DNA of 5,386 bases, taken from contig JAATGK010000087.1 of NCBI GenBank assembly GCA_015654715.1, positions 1 to 5,386 of the forward strand, in the 5' to 3' direction. The DNA is from Alphaproteobacteria bacterium (GTDB taxonomy: Bacteria; Pseudomonadota; Alphaproteobacteria; Micropepsales; Micropepsaceae). This document shows positions 1 through 5,040 of this stretch, one piece after another (within the stretch, counting starts at the first letter, position 1; the number at the start of each line of letters is the position of its first letter). The position numbers and the translations under genes were made by a program. The notes under the pieces were generated by a model. It saw only the letters and a program-made list of their open reading frames with translations. It did no database searches and had not been told where the DNA came from.

Positions 1-78
1 GAGGCTGGTGAGCAAGGTGACATGTGCTGTGGTTAGTGACGTCACGGCGGTGGTCGAGAGCCCCACCAACGCCCTTCA
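1..78 (-). pseudogene. In-frame continuation of the octapeptide repeats beyond the tandem stops
   Basis: Reading on in the same frame after TAG-TGA gives RALVG, then LSTTAVTS, LTTAHVTL and LTSL, up to the left edge. The interrupted unit is exactly eight codons (A, stop, stop, R, A, L, V, G), so the 24-base register is unbroken. Positions 6 and 8 of that unit still carry the expected L and G. This suggests the stops arose within a longer repeat gene, although readthrough or sequence error cannot be excluded. The rest lies outside the window. Confidence 0.55.
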
Positions 79-606
79 CTACGCTGCTGAGAGCTTCGCG
101 GCGGAGATCGCGGCAACTTGTGTCGCCGACAAGGCGTCGCTCTGCGTATTGGTGAAGTCGGCGACATCGGCGGTCGTCAAGCCAGCGAGTTGCGTCGTGG
201 TCAGATTGGTCAACTGGGTCGACGTCAGTCCCTGAATCTGCGTCGATGTCAGGGCGTCGAAATTGGATGTCGACAGGGCGCCTAGCTGGCTGCTCGCGAG
301 CTGTTGGACGCCGGCGGTGGCGAGGTTGGAAATCTGGGTGCTGGTCATGGCATTGAGCTGTTGACCGCTCAATGCCAGGAGTTGCGGCGTATCGAAAATG
401 AACGAAGACGTCAGCAGCGGGATTTGCGTCGTTGTCAGGCCCTTCACCCCGGTGGTCGACAGACCAGCCAACTGTGACGAGCTCAACGCAGCGACATCTG
501 CATTATTGAGCGCGCTGACTTGGCTGGAACTCAACGCCAGCAAATCGGTGCTCGACAAACCCTGAATAACCGTCGTGGTCAAAAGGCTGATTTGCGTATT
601 TGTCAG
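1..606 (-). repeat. Tandem degenerate 24-bp (eight-codon) repeat array
   Basis: From position 606 down to the left edge the minus strand is a chain of about 25 degenerate 24-base units, each encoding one octapeptide beginning with L (rarely M, F, I or A). The units differ considerably in DNA sequence while keeping the amino-acid pattern, so the array is old and was, at least until recently, under protein-level selection. One unit has lost six bases (two codons) without a frame change. Such an array can expand or contract by slippage or recombination. Confidence 0.8.
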
Positions 607-621
607 TGTTGAAATGGGCAT
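79..621 (-). CDS. Octapeptide-repeat protein of unknown function, possibly truncated by tandem stops
   Basis: The 180-residue product is almost all tandem eight-residue repeats with the pattern L-[S/T]-x-[S/T/A]-[Q/D/x]-[V/I/L]-x-[A/G/N], for example LTSTQIQG, LTTTQLAG and LSATQVAA. About 22 units follow a five-residue N-terminus (MPIST). One unit near the middle (LTSSFI, then FDTPQLLA) is two residues short. I chose the ATG at 619-621 because a GAGG lies nine bases upstream (631-634); that GAGG directly abuts the other in-frame ATG at 628-630. There is no signal peptide or membrane segment, so export, if any, would not be by Sec from this end. The S/T-x-x-Q/D pattern could cap short helices, but a beta-solenoid is also possible. 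The frame ends at TAG (79-81) followed at once by TGA (76-78), yet the repeats continue beyond in the same frame. I do not recognise the family by name. The gene could be intact and short, or the 5' part of a decayed larger gene. Confidence 0.65.
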   Translation of the reverse strand: MPISTLTNTQISLLTTTVIQGLSSTDLLALSSSQVSALNNADVAALSSSQLAGLSTTGVKGLTTTQIPLLTSSFIFDTPQLLALSGQQLNAMTSTQISNLATAGVQQLASSQLGALSTSNFDALTSTQIQGLTSTQLTNLTTTQLAGLTTADVADFTNTQSDALSATQVAAISAAKLSAA

Positions 622-679
622 TGTCGCCATCCTCGATATACGAAATCGCTGCGTCCCTGAACGAACAGATCGAGTCCTT

Positions 680-709
680 TTGCGTTGGACCGACTTGCGT
701 TGGATCGAC
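680..709. repeat. 15-bp tandem direct repeat upstream of the octapeptide-repeat gene
   Basis: TTGCGTTGGACCGAC (680-694) is followed immediately by TTGCGTTGGATCGAC (695-709), with one C/T difference. The pair lies 58-88 bases upstream of the chosen ATG at 621, where a regulator could bind. Tandem direct repeats in a promoter region may be activator sites, but no matching consensus comes to mind. Confidence 0.6.
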
Positions 710-1072
710 ACAAATTTCGCGTACAGACCTTTTCGCTCACTTTCGTCTATACAGCTCGAACAGCTTCTAATTCGTTACTGGTATCAACGATCAAGACCAA
801 ATTGTTTGTGGTAACTACGTATGGCGTGCGTGGTCGTTAAATGTTTGTCGGTATGCGAAACTATGTTTTTGGCTGGCTTACGGTGCAGCGTCAGCTCGTT
901 TGTTGCATAGGCAATTGCGGCCACGAATTTTGTTTTTTGAGGGAGTGAGCTTGGCGGCGATACGCTATCGCGACGGATGGCTTTGAACCGGCGCGGCCTG
1001 CTCTTCGGCAATTCGGGCTATTGGCATCGTCGATTGCGCCACGGCGGTGAGTACCCCGCACGCATGGCTGAG

Positions 1073-1095
1073 GTCATCCCCATCCCGCGGATGAC
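1073..1095 (-). terminator. Possible hairpin downstream of the 99-residue gene
   Basis: Perfect 7-bp arms GTCATCC (1073-1079) and GGATGAC (1089-1095) enclose a nine-base loop, about 38 bases beyond the stop codon of the minus-strand gene that ends at 1133. No T-run follows on the minus strand, so this is at best a weak or factor-assisted terminator, or an RNA 3'-end stabiliser. Confidence 0.25.
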
Positions 1096-1132
1096 GATGC
1101 CTGTTAGTATCTATATAAGTTGGTTATGCCGA

Positions 1133-1432
1133 TTAGGCAGCAGCACCGCGAATGGCCGCCGCCGCCGCCTTGACCGCTTCAACCGGGCCGGTAATGCGTC
1201 CCCGGTGGAGGACTGCGAAATAGCGGGTGTCGTTGGCTCCGGAGATCGGGGTGGCCCAGGCATAAGCCCGGTTGGTTTTGACGTTGCCCGCCAAATCGAA
1301 GATGTAAACCACGCCGTCCCAATCGGACAGCTTGCTGCGCCGCGTCAGTACGCAGACCGCATGATTTAGCGTAGCCGTGCCGCCATGCTGTGATTCAACG
1401 ACTTTCTTAAGGTCGCTCACCATCTTGTCCAT
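1133..1432 (-). CDS. Hypothetical small protein (99 aa)
   Basis: I do not recognise this protein. It is predicted to be soluble, with no signal peptide or membrane segment. After a charged N-terminal helix (about residues 1-15), several short hydrophobic beta-like stretches alternate with polar turns: NHAVCVL, WDGVVYIFDLAG, RAYAWATPI and RYFAVLHRGRI. The chain ends in an alanine-rich helix (from about residue 83, PVEAVKAAAAAIRG). This pattern suggests a small compact alpha/beta domain with a central sheet. The ATG at 1430-1432 is supported by an AGGTGGG-like ribosome binding site about 6-7 bases upstream; a second in-frame ATG lies three codons in. The gene is in the same direction as the DUF2336 gene but 121 bases downstream of its stop, with its own promoter-like sequence between, so it is probably a separate transcript. 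Coding status is supported by the start signal, sensible composition and length. Confidence 0.65.
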   Translation of the reverse strand: MDKMVSDLKKVVESQHGGTATLNHAVCVLTRRSKLSDWDGVVYIFDLAGNVKTNRAYAWATPISGANDTRYFAVLHRGRITGPVEAVKAAAAAIRGAAA

Positions 1433-1474
1433 AATTGCCCACCTGAGCCTGTCGCCTTTGCGGCGGTCGTGCTT

Positions 1475-1503
1475 GTTATGTGACCGGCAAGAGTTGCGCG
1501 CAA
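1475..1503 (-). promoter_or_regulatory. Candidate promoter of the 99-residue gene with a palindrome over the -35
   Basis: On the minus strand, TTGCGC (1498-1503) and CATAAC (1475-1480) are separated by 17 bases. A start site near 1467 would leave a leader of roughly 35 bases before the ATG at 1432. The -35 lies inside the perfect 10-bp palindrome TTGCGCGCAA (1494-1503), which could be an operator. The hexamers match the sigma-70 consensus only modestly. Confidence 0.35.
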
Positions 1504-1553
1504 GTCATCAACAACCGCTTAAGCTGCATACGAACGTCGGCGCGTGGCCGCTA

Positions 1554-2798
1554 TTAGGTGATGCCGAAATAGCCGAGATGCCAGCGCATCTCTTCCTCAG
1601 TCAGCGGGAAGTCGATGCCGCGGCGGGCCGGGACGAGGTCATCGCCGGCAAGACGCATCACCTGGGTCTGCAGCTTGAAGGCGACGCGCATCGACAGTCC
1701 GGCGCGCCAGACCAGCGCGACGGCGCCCTTGGCGGAGCGGCTGTCGAGGATCCGCCGGACGGTGGCTTCGTCGGTTTTGGCCAGCACGCTCAAGGCGCGC
1801 ATGACGGTTTCCTTGCGGCATTCTTCCACCGCTTCGGCGACGAAAGCTTCGTTGAGAGTTCCGGCCCGGCGGGCAGCTTCCACAACCGCCGCCTCGGCCG
1901 CGGCTTCGGTGCTGCGGCGGTCTTCAAGCTTGGATTTGAGGTGTTTGCGCGTCGATTCGTCGAGACCCGAACGGGCCGCCAAGGTGTCGATCAGCGCGCT
2001 GCCGACGAACGAGGCCAGCCGCCGGATGGCATTGCTGGAGAGATCGGCGCGCACCACGAGCGGCGAATGCCACTCGGCCACTTCCGCCGCCTGACTGATG
2101 ATCTTGTCGAGAGTCTTGGTCCGAATCGCGGCGTCGGTGTTGGCGAGCAGAGCGGACACCGCATCGATGTCGAGGGTCGTTGCCACCGCCTCCGAGACGT
2201 CGCCGGAGAGGTTTTTGCGCCGCGCCACCGCGGAAAGGATGTTGCTGGCGCGTGTTGCCACCACCAGTTGGATGAGATCGCGATCGTCCAGCAGCGGCGA
2301 GTACTCGATTACCGGCAGCGCCACTTTCGGATCGGAGTCACGGGCCAGCGCTTCGATCACCGGTTTCGGCACGCAGTCGTGATGGGCGATCTCTTCGGCG
2401 AGGATCGCGCGCACTTCCGAGACTTCGTCGCGGGCGAGCTTCTCCAGCGTGGCGATCGCCATATCGCGGAGTTGCCTTTGCTCTTCGGCGAGCAGTCCCG
2501 GGAACAGCCGGCCGATCTTGCTGGCTAGCGCCTTGCGCACGGAGGTGTCGACGTCGCTCGCCAGACGATGATTCGAATCCGCCGACGTGGCCGGATTGGC
2601 GGCAACCGCCCGCCGCGTCGCCGGGGCGCCGTGCCTGGCCAGATAGTCGAGAACCTCGGGCCCAGCGTCGGTGCGGGACGCGAGGACGTCCTGGGTTTCG
2701 CGGGCGTGTTGCTCCAGAAGCTGCAGGGCTTCCTCGGCGCTGAGGGTTTTCGAAGCTGGCTTTGGGCGGGGCGTGGTCACGATTTCATCCTTTGCCAA
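1554..2798 (-). CDS. DUF2336 domain-containing protein (HEAT-like helical repeats)
   Basis: This 414-residue soluble protein is helical throughout and has no signal peptide or membrane segment, so it is probably cytoplasmic. It matches my knowledge of the alphaproteobacterial DUF2336 family (Pfam PF10098), whose molecular function is not established. After a basic, proline-rich tail (about residues 8-18) come repeated paired helices of HEAT type, for example TRRAVAANPATSADSNHRLA (61-80), VRKALASKIGRL (88-99), SEVRAILAEEIAHH (127-140) and AIRTKTLDKIISQ (224-236). The C-terminus (FPLTEEEMRWHLGYFGIT) looks intact. Such alpha-solenoids usually act as protein-binding scaffolds; that role is inferred here. 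The start is ambiguous: TTG at 2796-2798 has a GGAG nine bases upstream (2808-2811), while GTG at 2778-2780 (408 residues) has AAAGGA with a seven-base spacing. The gene ends in tandem stops (TAA then TAG, 1551-1556) and diverges from the aldolase-kinase operon. Confidence 0.85.
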   Translation of the reverse strand: MAKDEIVTTPRPKPASKTLSAEEALQLLEQHARETQDVLASRTDAGPEVLDYLARHGAPATRRAVAANPATSADSNHRLASDVDTSVRKALASKIGRLFPGLLAEEQRQLRDMAIATLEKLARDEVSEVRAILAEEIAHHDCVPKPVIEALARDSDPKVALPVIEYSPLLDDRDLIQLVVATRASNILSAVARRKNLSGDVSEAVATTLDIDAVSALLANTDAAIRTKTLDKIISQAAEVAEWHSPLVVRADLSSNAIRRLASFVGSALIDTLAARSGLDESTRKHLKSKLEDRRSTEAAAEAAVVEAARRAGTLNEAFVAEAVEECRKETVMRALSVLAKTDEATVRRILDSRSAKGAVALVWRAGLSMRVAFKLQTQVMRLAGDDLVPARRGIDFPLTEEEMRWHLGYFGIT

Positions 2799-2960
2799 TA
2801 AACTGAGCTCCGGCCGTTAAGCCCGCCTGAACGAACATGGTTGAACAAACCTTTCTTTTGCCGTCCTGCGTGCGTGGACCCTCCGGGTGCGCCCAAGGGT
2901 TGAAGACTTTTTTTCGGCTGCGGCACGAGGGACTTGGAAAGTGCCGCTGGTCAGGTTATA

Positions 2961-2972
2961 GACACCGGTGTC
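2961..2972. promoter_or_regulatory. Candidate operator 1 (LacI-family-like palindrome)
   Basis: GACACCGGTGTC is a perfect 12-bp palindrome centred on CCGG, in the divergent gap 200 bases before the aldolase gene. It resembles the ACCGGT-core operators of LacI-family sugar-acid regulators such as GntR and PtxS; the 14-mer at 2960-2973 matches the PtxS operator as I remember it at 11 of 14 positions. The regulator itself is not in the window. Confidence 0.45.
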
Positions 2973-3004
2973 AATGGCGGATTGCGGCGGTTTTGCGACT
3001 TTGC

Positions 3005-3012
3005 CACCGGTG
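3005..3012. promoter_or_regulatory. Candidate operator 2 (CACCGGTG)
   Basis: This is a second CCGG-centred palindrome, CACCGGTG, sharing the core of the first. The two centres are 42 bp apart, about four helical turns, so proteins bound to both would face the same side of the DNA. It directly precedes the TTGACC that could be the -35 of the aldolase-kinase promoter. Its outer bases do not extend the symmetry, so it would be the weaker site. Confidence 0.35.
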
Positions 3013-3015
3013 CGC

Positions 3016-3044
3016 TTGACCGTGGCCGGAGAACGGTATTGGTA
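3016..3044 (+). promoter_or_regulatory. Possible promoter of the aldolase-kinase operon
   Basis: TTGACC (3016-3021) is a good -35 hexamer. The element 17 bases later, TTGGTA (3039-3044), is a poor -10, and TATTGG (3037-3042) is an alternative with short spacing. The position between candidate operators 2 and 3 fits a repressible promoter and would give a leader of about 120 bases. It is proposed mainly on context. Confidence 0.3.
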
Positions 3045-3053
3045 GCGGTACCA
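3040..3053. promoter_or_regulatory. Candidate operator 3 (TGGTAGCGGTACCA)
   Basis: This 14-bp sequence is one base short of the perfect palindrome TGGTACCGGTACCA, again with a central CG as in LacI-family operators. Its centre is 38 bp from that of operator 2 and it would cover the -10 region of the proposed promoter, a classic repression position. Confidence 0.35.
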
Positions 3054-3173
3054 TAACTTTGGCCGCAAGAACGGAGATTGCTTCCCGACAGGGCGGCCGG
3101 CTGTGCTACGGAACAGACGATTTGGGCCGCGGTCCGCCCCGACCGCGCGCGACAGATGAGGAGAAATAAGGGA

Positions 3174-3845
3174 ATGGCAAAGGACCGCTTGGCAGTACTC
3201 GCGGCGATCATAGAACAGGGCGTGATCCCTGTTTTTTATCACCCCGACGTCGAGTTGTGCATCAACGTGATCCAGGCTTGCGCCAACGGCGGAGCCAAGT
3301 GCATCGAGTTCACCAATCGCGGCGATTTCGCCTGGGAAGTCTTCAAGGAAGTGAACAAGCACTTCAAGAAGGCCGACCCGTCGGTGATCATGGGTGTCGG
3401 TTCGGTGATCGATGCCCCTACCGCGGCGCTTTATATCGCCAACGGCGCCAATTTCGTGGTCGGTCCGCTGCTCAATGCGGAAGTCGCCAAGGTCTGCAAC
3501 CGCCATTGCATTCCCTATAGCCCCGGCTGCGGTTCGGCGACCGAAGTGAATACCGCCCACGAACTCGGCTGCGAGATCGTCAAGATTTTCCCCGGCATGA
3601 GCGTCGGCGGACCGGAATTCGTGAAGAACATCCTGGGACCGATGCCGTGGACCAAGCTGATGCCGACCGGCGGCGTCGATCCGACCGAAGAATCGCTGAC
3701 CAAATGGTACAAGGCGGGCATCGTCGCCTCCGGCATCGGCTCCAAGCTGATCACCAAGGAAGTCCTCGCCGCCAAGGATTTCGGCGCCATCGAGAAGAAG
3801 GTCGCCGAGACCATCGCCATCATCAAGAAAATCCGTGGGAAGTGA
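3174..3845 (+). CDS. eda: 2-dehydro-3-deoxyphosphogluconate (KDPG) aldolase, bifunctional with 4-hydroxy-2-oxoglutarate aldolase
   Basis: This 223-residue class I aldolase splits KDPG into pyruvate and glyceraldehyde 3-phosphate, the last step of the Entner-Doudoroff route; family members also often cleave 4-hydroxy-2-oxoglutarate. It forms a single TIM-barrel domain and is cytoplasmic. Visible active-site residues are E45 and R49 (in IEFTNR, the counterpart of EVTLR in E. coli Eda), the SPG loop (116-118), the Schiff-base lysine K137 (in EIVKIFPG) and the phosphate-binding PTGG (164-167). A GVGSV motif lies at 74-78. Length is slightly above the usual 205-215 residues, mainly from a longer charged C-terminal helix. 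The ATG at 3174 has GAGGAG ten bases upstream; another in-frame ATG at 3156 overlaps that site and is unlikely. The kinase starts three bases after the stop, forming an operon with the previous pathway step. The assignment to the family is strong; the in vivo substrate is inferred. Confidence 0.93.
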   Translation: MAKDRLAVLAAIIEQGVIPVFYHPDVELCINVIQACANGGAKCIEFTNRGDFAWEVFKEVNKHFKKADPSVIMGVGSVIDAPTAALYIANGANFVVGPLLNAEVAKVCNRHCIPYSPGCGSATEVNTAHELGCEIVKIFPGMSVGGPEFVKNILGPMPWTKLMPTGGVDPTEESLTKWYKAGIVASGIGSKLITKEVLAAKDFGAIEKKVAETIAIIKKIRGK

Positions 3846-3848
3846 CCA

Positions 3849-4955
3849 ATGGCTGACGAAATCCTGAAAATCCGTCCCGCGTCCGACGTGAAGTGGGATG
3901 TCGTGTCGCTCGGCGAAGTGATGCTGCGCCTCGACCCCGGCTTCGGCCGTATCCGCACTGCCCGCGAGTTCAAAGTGTGGGAAGGCGGCGGCGAGTACAA
4001 TGTTTGCCGCGCCTTCCGCAAATGCTGGAAGAAGCGGTCGAGCGTCGTCACCGCGCTGCCGTCGAACGATATCGGCTGGCTGGTCGAAGACCTCATCATG
4101 CAAGGCGGCGTCGACACCTCGCACATCATCTGGCGCGAGTTCGACGGCATCGGCCGCAATACCCGCGTCGGCCTCAACTTCACCGAAAAGGGCTTTGGCG
4201 TCCGCGCGGCGCTGGGCACCAACGACCGCGGCAATTCCGCAGCTTCGCAGATCAAACCCGGTGAAGTCGATTGGGACAAGCTGTTCGGCGAAGAGGGCGT
4301 CAGGTGGTTCCACACCGGCGGCATCTTTGCGGCGCTGGCGCCCAACACCTCGGACGTCGTGATCGAAGCGGTCAAGGCGGCGCACAAGTACGGCACCATC
4401 GTTTCCTACGACCTCAACTACCGCGGCCAGCTCTGGAAGAGCCAGGGCGGCAAGGAAGGGGCGCAGAAGATCAATCGCGAAATCGCCAAATACGTCGACG
4501 TCATGCTCGGCAACGAAGAAGACTTCACGGCTTGCCTCGGCTTCGAAGTGGAAGGGCTCGACGAACACATCTCCAAGATCGATCCCGCCAACTTCAAGAA
4601 GATGATCGCCACCGCGGTGAAGCAGTATCCGAACTTCAAGGTGGCGGCGACGACGCTGCGCAACGCCAAGACCGCCTCGGTCAACGATTGGGGCGCGGTG
4701 ATCTGGGCCGGCGGCAATTTCTACGAAGCCCCGATGCGCGAAAACCTCGAAATCTACGACCGCGTCGGCGGCGGCGACGGCTTTGCGTCCGGCCTCGCCT
4801 ACGGCTTCATCGAAGGCAAGGGCCCGCAAGCGGCGGTGGAATACGGCGCCGCGCACGGCGCGCTCGCCATGACCACCCCGGGTGACACCTCGATGGTCAA
4901 TTACAAGGAAGTCGAAGCCGTCATGAAGGGCAAAGGCGCCCGCGTCATCCGGTAA
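3849..4955 (+). CDS. kdgK: PfkB-family sugar kinase, probable 2-keto-3-deoxygluconate kinase
   Basis: This 368-residue ribokinase/PfkB-type kinase probably phosphorylates 2-keto-3-deoxygluconate with ATP to make KDPG, the substrate of the aldolase encoded just upstream. The fold begins at about residue 17 (WDVVSLGEVMLRL). The glycine-rich motif GGGEYNV (46-52) corresponds to PfkB signature 1. DLNYR (188-192) matches the sugar-binding segment typical of KDG kinases, followed by LGNEEDF (220-226). The anion hole and catalytic base lie in DRVGGGDGFASG (304-315), with D310 the likely base. At 368 residues it is longer than typical PfkB kinases (about 300-340), because of an N-terminal extension of about 15 residues and insertions. 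The ATG lies three bases after the aldolase stop, with a GGGAAG-like ribosome binding site overlapping the aldolase's end. It ends in TAA-TAG. A closely related substrate, such as 2-keto-3-deoxygalactonate, is possible. Confidence 0.85.
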   Translation: MADEILKIRPASDVKWDVVSLGEVMLRLDPGFGRIRTAREFKVWEGGGEYNVCRAFRKCWKKRSSVVTALPSNDIGWLVEDLIMQGGVDTSHIIWREFDGIGRNTRVGLNFTEKGFGVRAALGTNDRGNSAASQIKPGEVDWDKLFGEEGVRWFHTGGIFAALAPNTSDVVIEAVKAAHKYGTIVSYDLNYRGQLWKSQGGKEGAQKINREIAKYVDVMLGNEEDFTACLGFEVEGLDEHISKIDPANFKKMIATAVKQYPNFKVAATTLRNAKTASVNDWGAVIWAGGNFYEAPMRENLEIYDRVGGGDGFASGLAYGFIEGKGPQAAVEYGAAHGALAMTTPGDTSMVNYKEVEAVMKGKGARVIR

Positions 4956-4972
4956 TAGGTACTAATCTTCTG

Positions 4973-4998
4973 CCCCTTCCCCTGACGCGGGGGAGGGG
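4973..4998 (+). terminator. GC-rich hairpin after the kinase gene
   Basis: CCCCTTCCCC (4973-4982) pairs with GGGGGAGGGG (4989-4998) over ten base pairs, one of them G-U, around the loop TGACGC. It lies 17 bases past the kinase stop codon and probably ends or slows transcription of the operon or protects its 3' end. The following TTAGAAAGT is not a good T-tract, so it is not a textbook intrinsic terminator. Confidence 0.45.
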
Positions 4999-5007
4999 TT
5001 AGAAAGT

Positions 5008-5031
5008 CCTACCCCCAACATCGGGGGTAGG
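5008..5031 (+). promoter_or_regulatory. Second hairpin, partly overlapping the ribosome binding site of the glycosyltransferase gene
   Basis: CCTACCCCC (5008-5016) pairs perfectly with GGGGGTAGG (5023-5031) around the loop AACATC. The best ribosome binding site for the ATG at 5041 is AGGGG (5029-5033, seven-base spacing), and its first three bases lie inside the stem, so folding could limit translation. The stem could also be part of a dispersed palindromic repeat. Confidence 0.45.
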
Positions 5032-5040
5032 GGCGTCTCT

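Larger units (their letters stand above)
622..1132. other. Gene-poor spacer of about 510 bp
   Basis: I find no convincing gene here. The stretch is visibly richer in A+T than the flanking genes, and its short open frames lack a ribosome binding site or a recognisable product. It contains a 15-bp tandem direct repeat (680-709), a dyad GCGATA-CGC-TATCGC (957-971), a T-run at 932-937 and an inverted repeat GTCATCC...GGATGAC (1073-1095). It must contain the promoter of the octapeptide-repeat gene (leftward) and the 3' end of the 99-residue gene's transcript. I cannot assign a clear -35/-10 pair for the repeat gene. Confidence 0.6.

Noticed and set aside
1..606. CRISPR-like array
   Set aside because: The periodicity is 24 bp with diverged units and no identical repeats separated by unique spacers. 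It follows codons and encodes an octapeptide.
784..1011. Minus-strand open frame of 75 codons in the gene-poor spacer
   Set aside because: It has no start signal, its composition is basic and unstructured, and no recognisable motif is present; it is probably chance.
977..1369. Plus-strand open frame of 130 codons (MALNRRGLLFG...)
   Set aside because: Most of it is antisense to the better-supported 99-residue gene, there is no good ribosome binding site, and the product is not recognisable.
1377..2528. Plus-strand open frame of 383 codons opposite the DUF2336 gene
   Set aside because: It is rich in His, Arg, Gly and Asp, typical of an antisense shadow, has no ribosome binding site, and overlaps both the DUF2336 gene and the start of the 99-residue gene.
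2878..2914. Possible intrinsic terminator (ACCC-TCC-GGGT hairpin and a seven-T run)
   Set aside because: The stem is only 4 bp and lies about 20 bases before the T-run, with no stem adjacent to the Ts. No plus-strand gene ends there.
2919..2936. Sigma-54-like -24/-12 promoter (GGCACG...TTGG)
   Set aside because: The spacing between the elements is wrong and the -12 lacks GC, so it does not meet the consensus.
2817..4856. Very long minus-strand open frame (679 codons) across the aldolase and kinase genes
   Set aside because: It is antisense to two genes with clear catalytic motifs. Long antisense frames are expected in GC-rich DNA with strong third-position bias, and the translation is low-complexity and unrecognisable. 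Only its last part, beyond the aldolase gene, was kept as a weak candidate.
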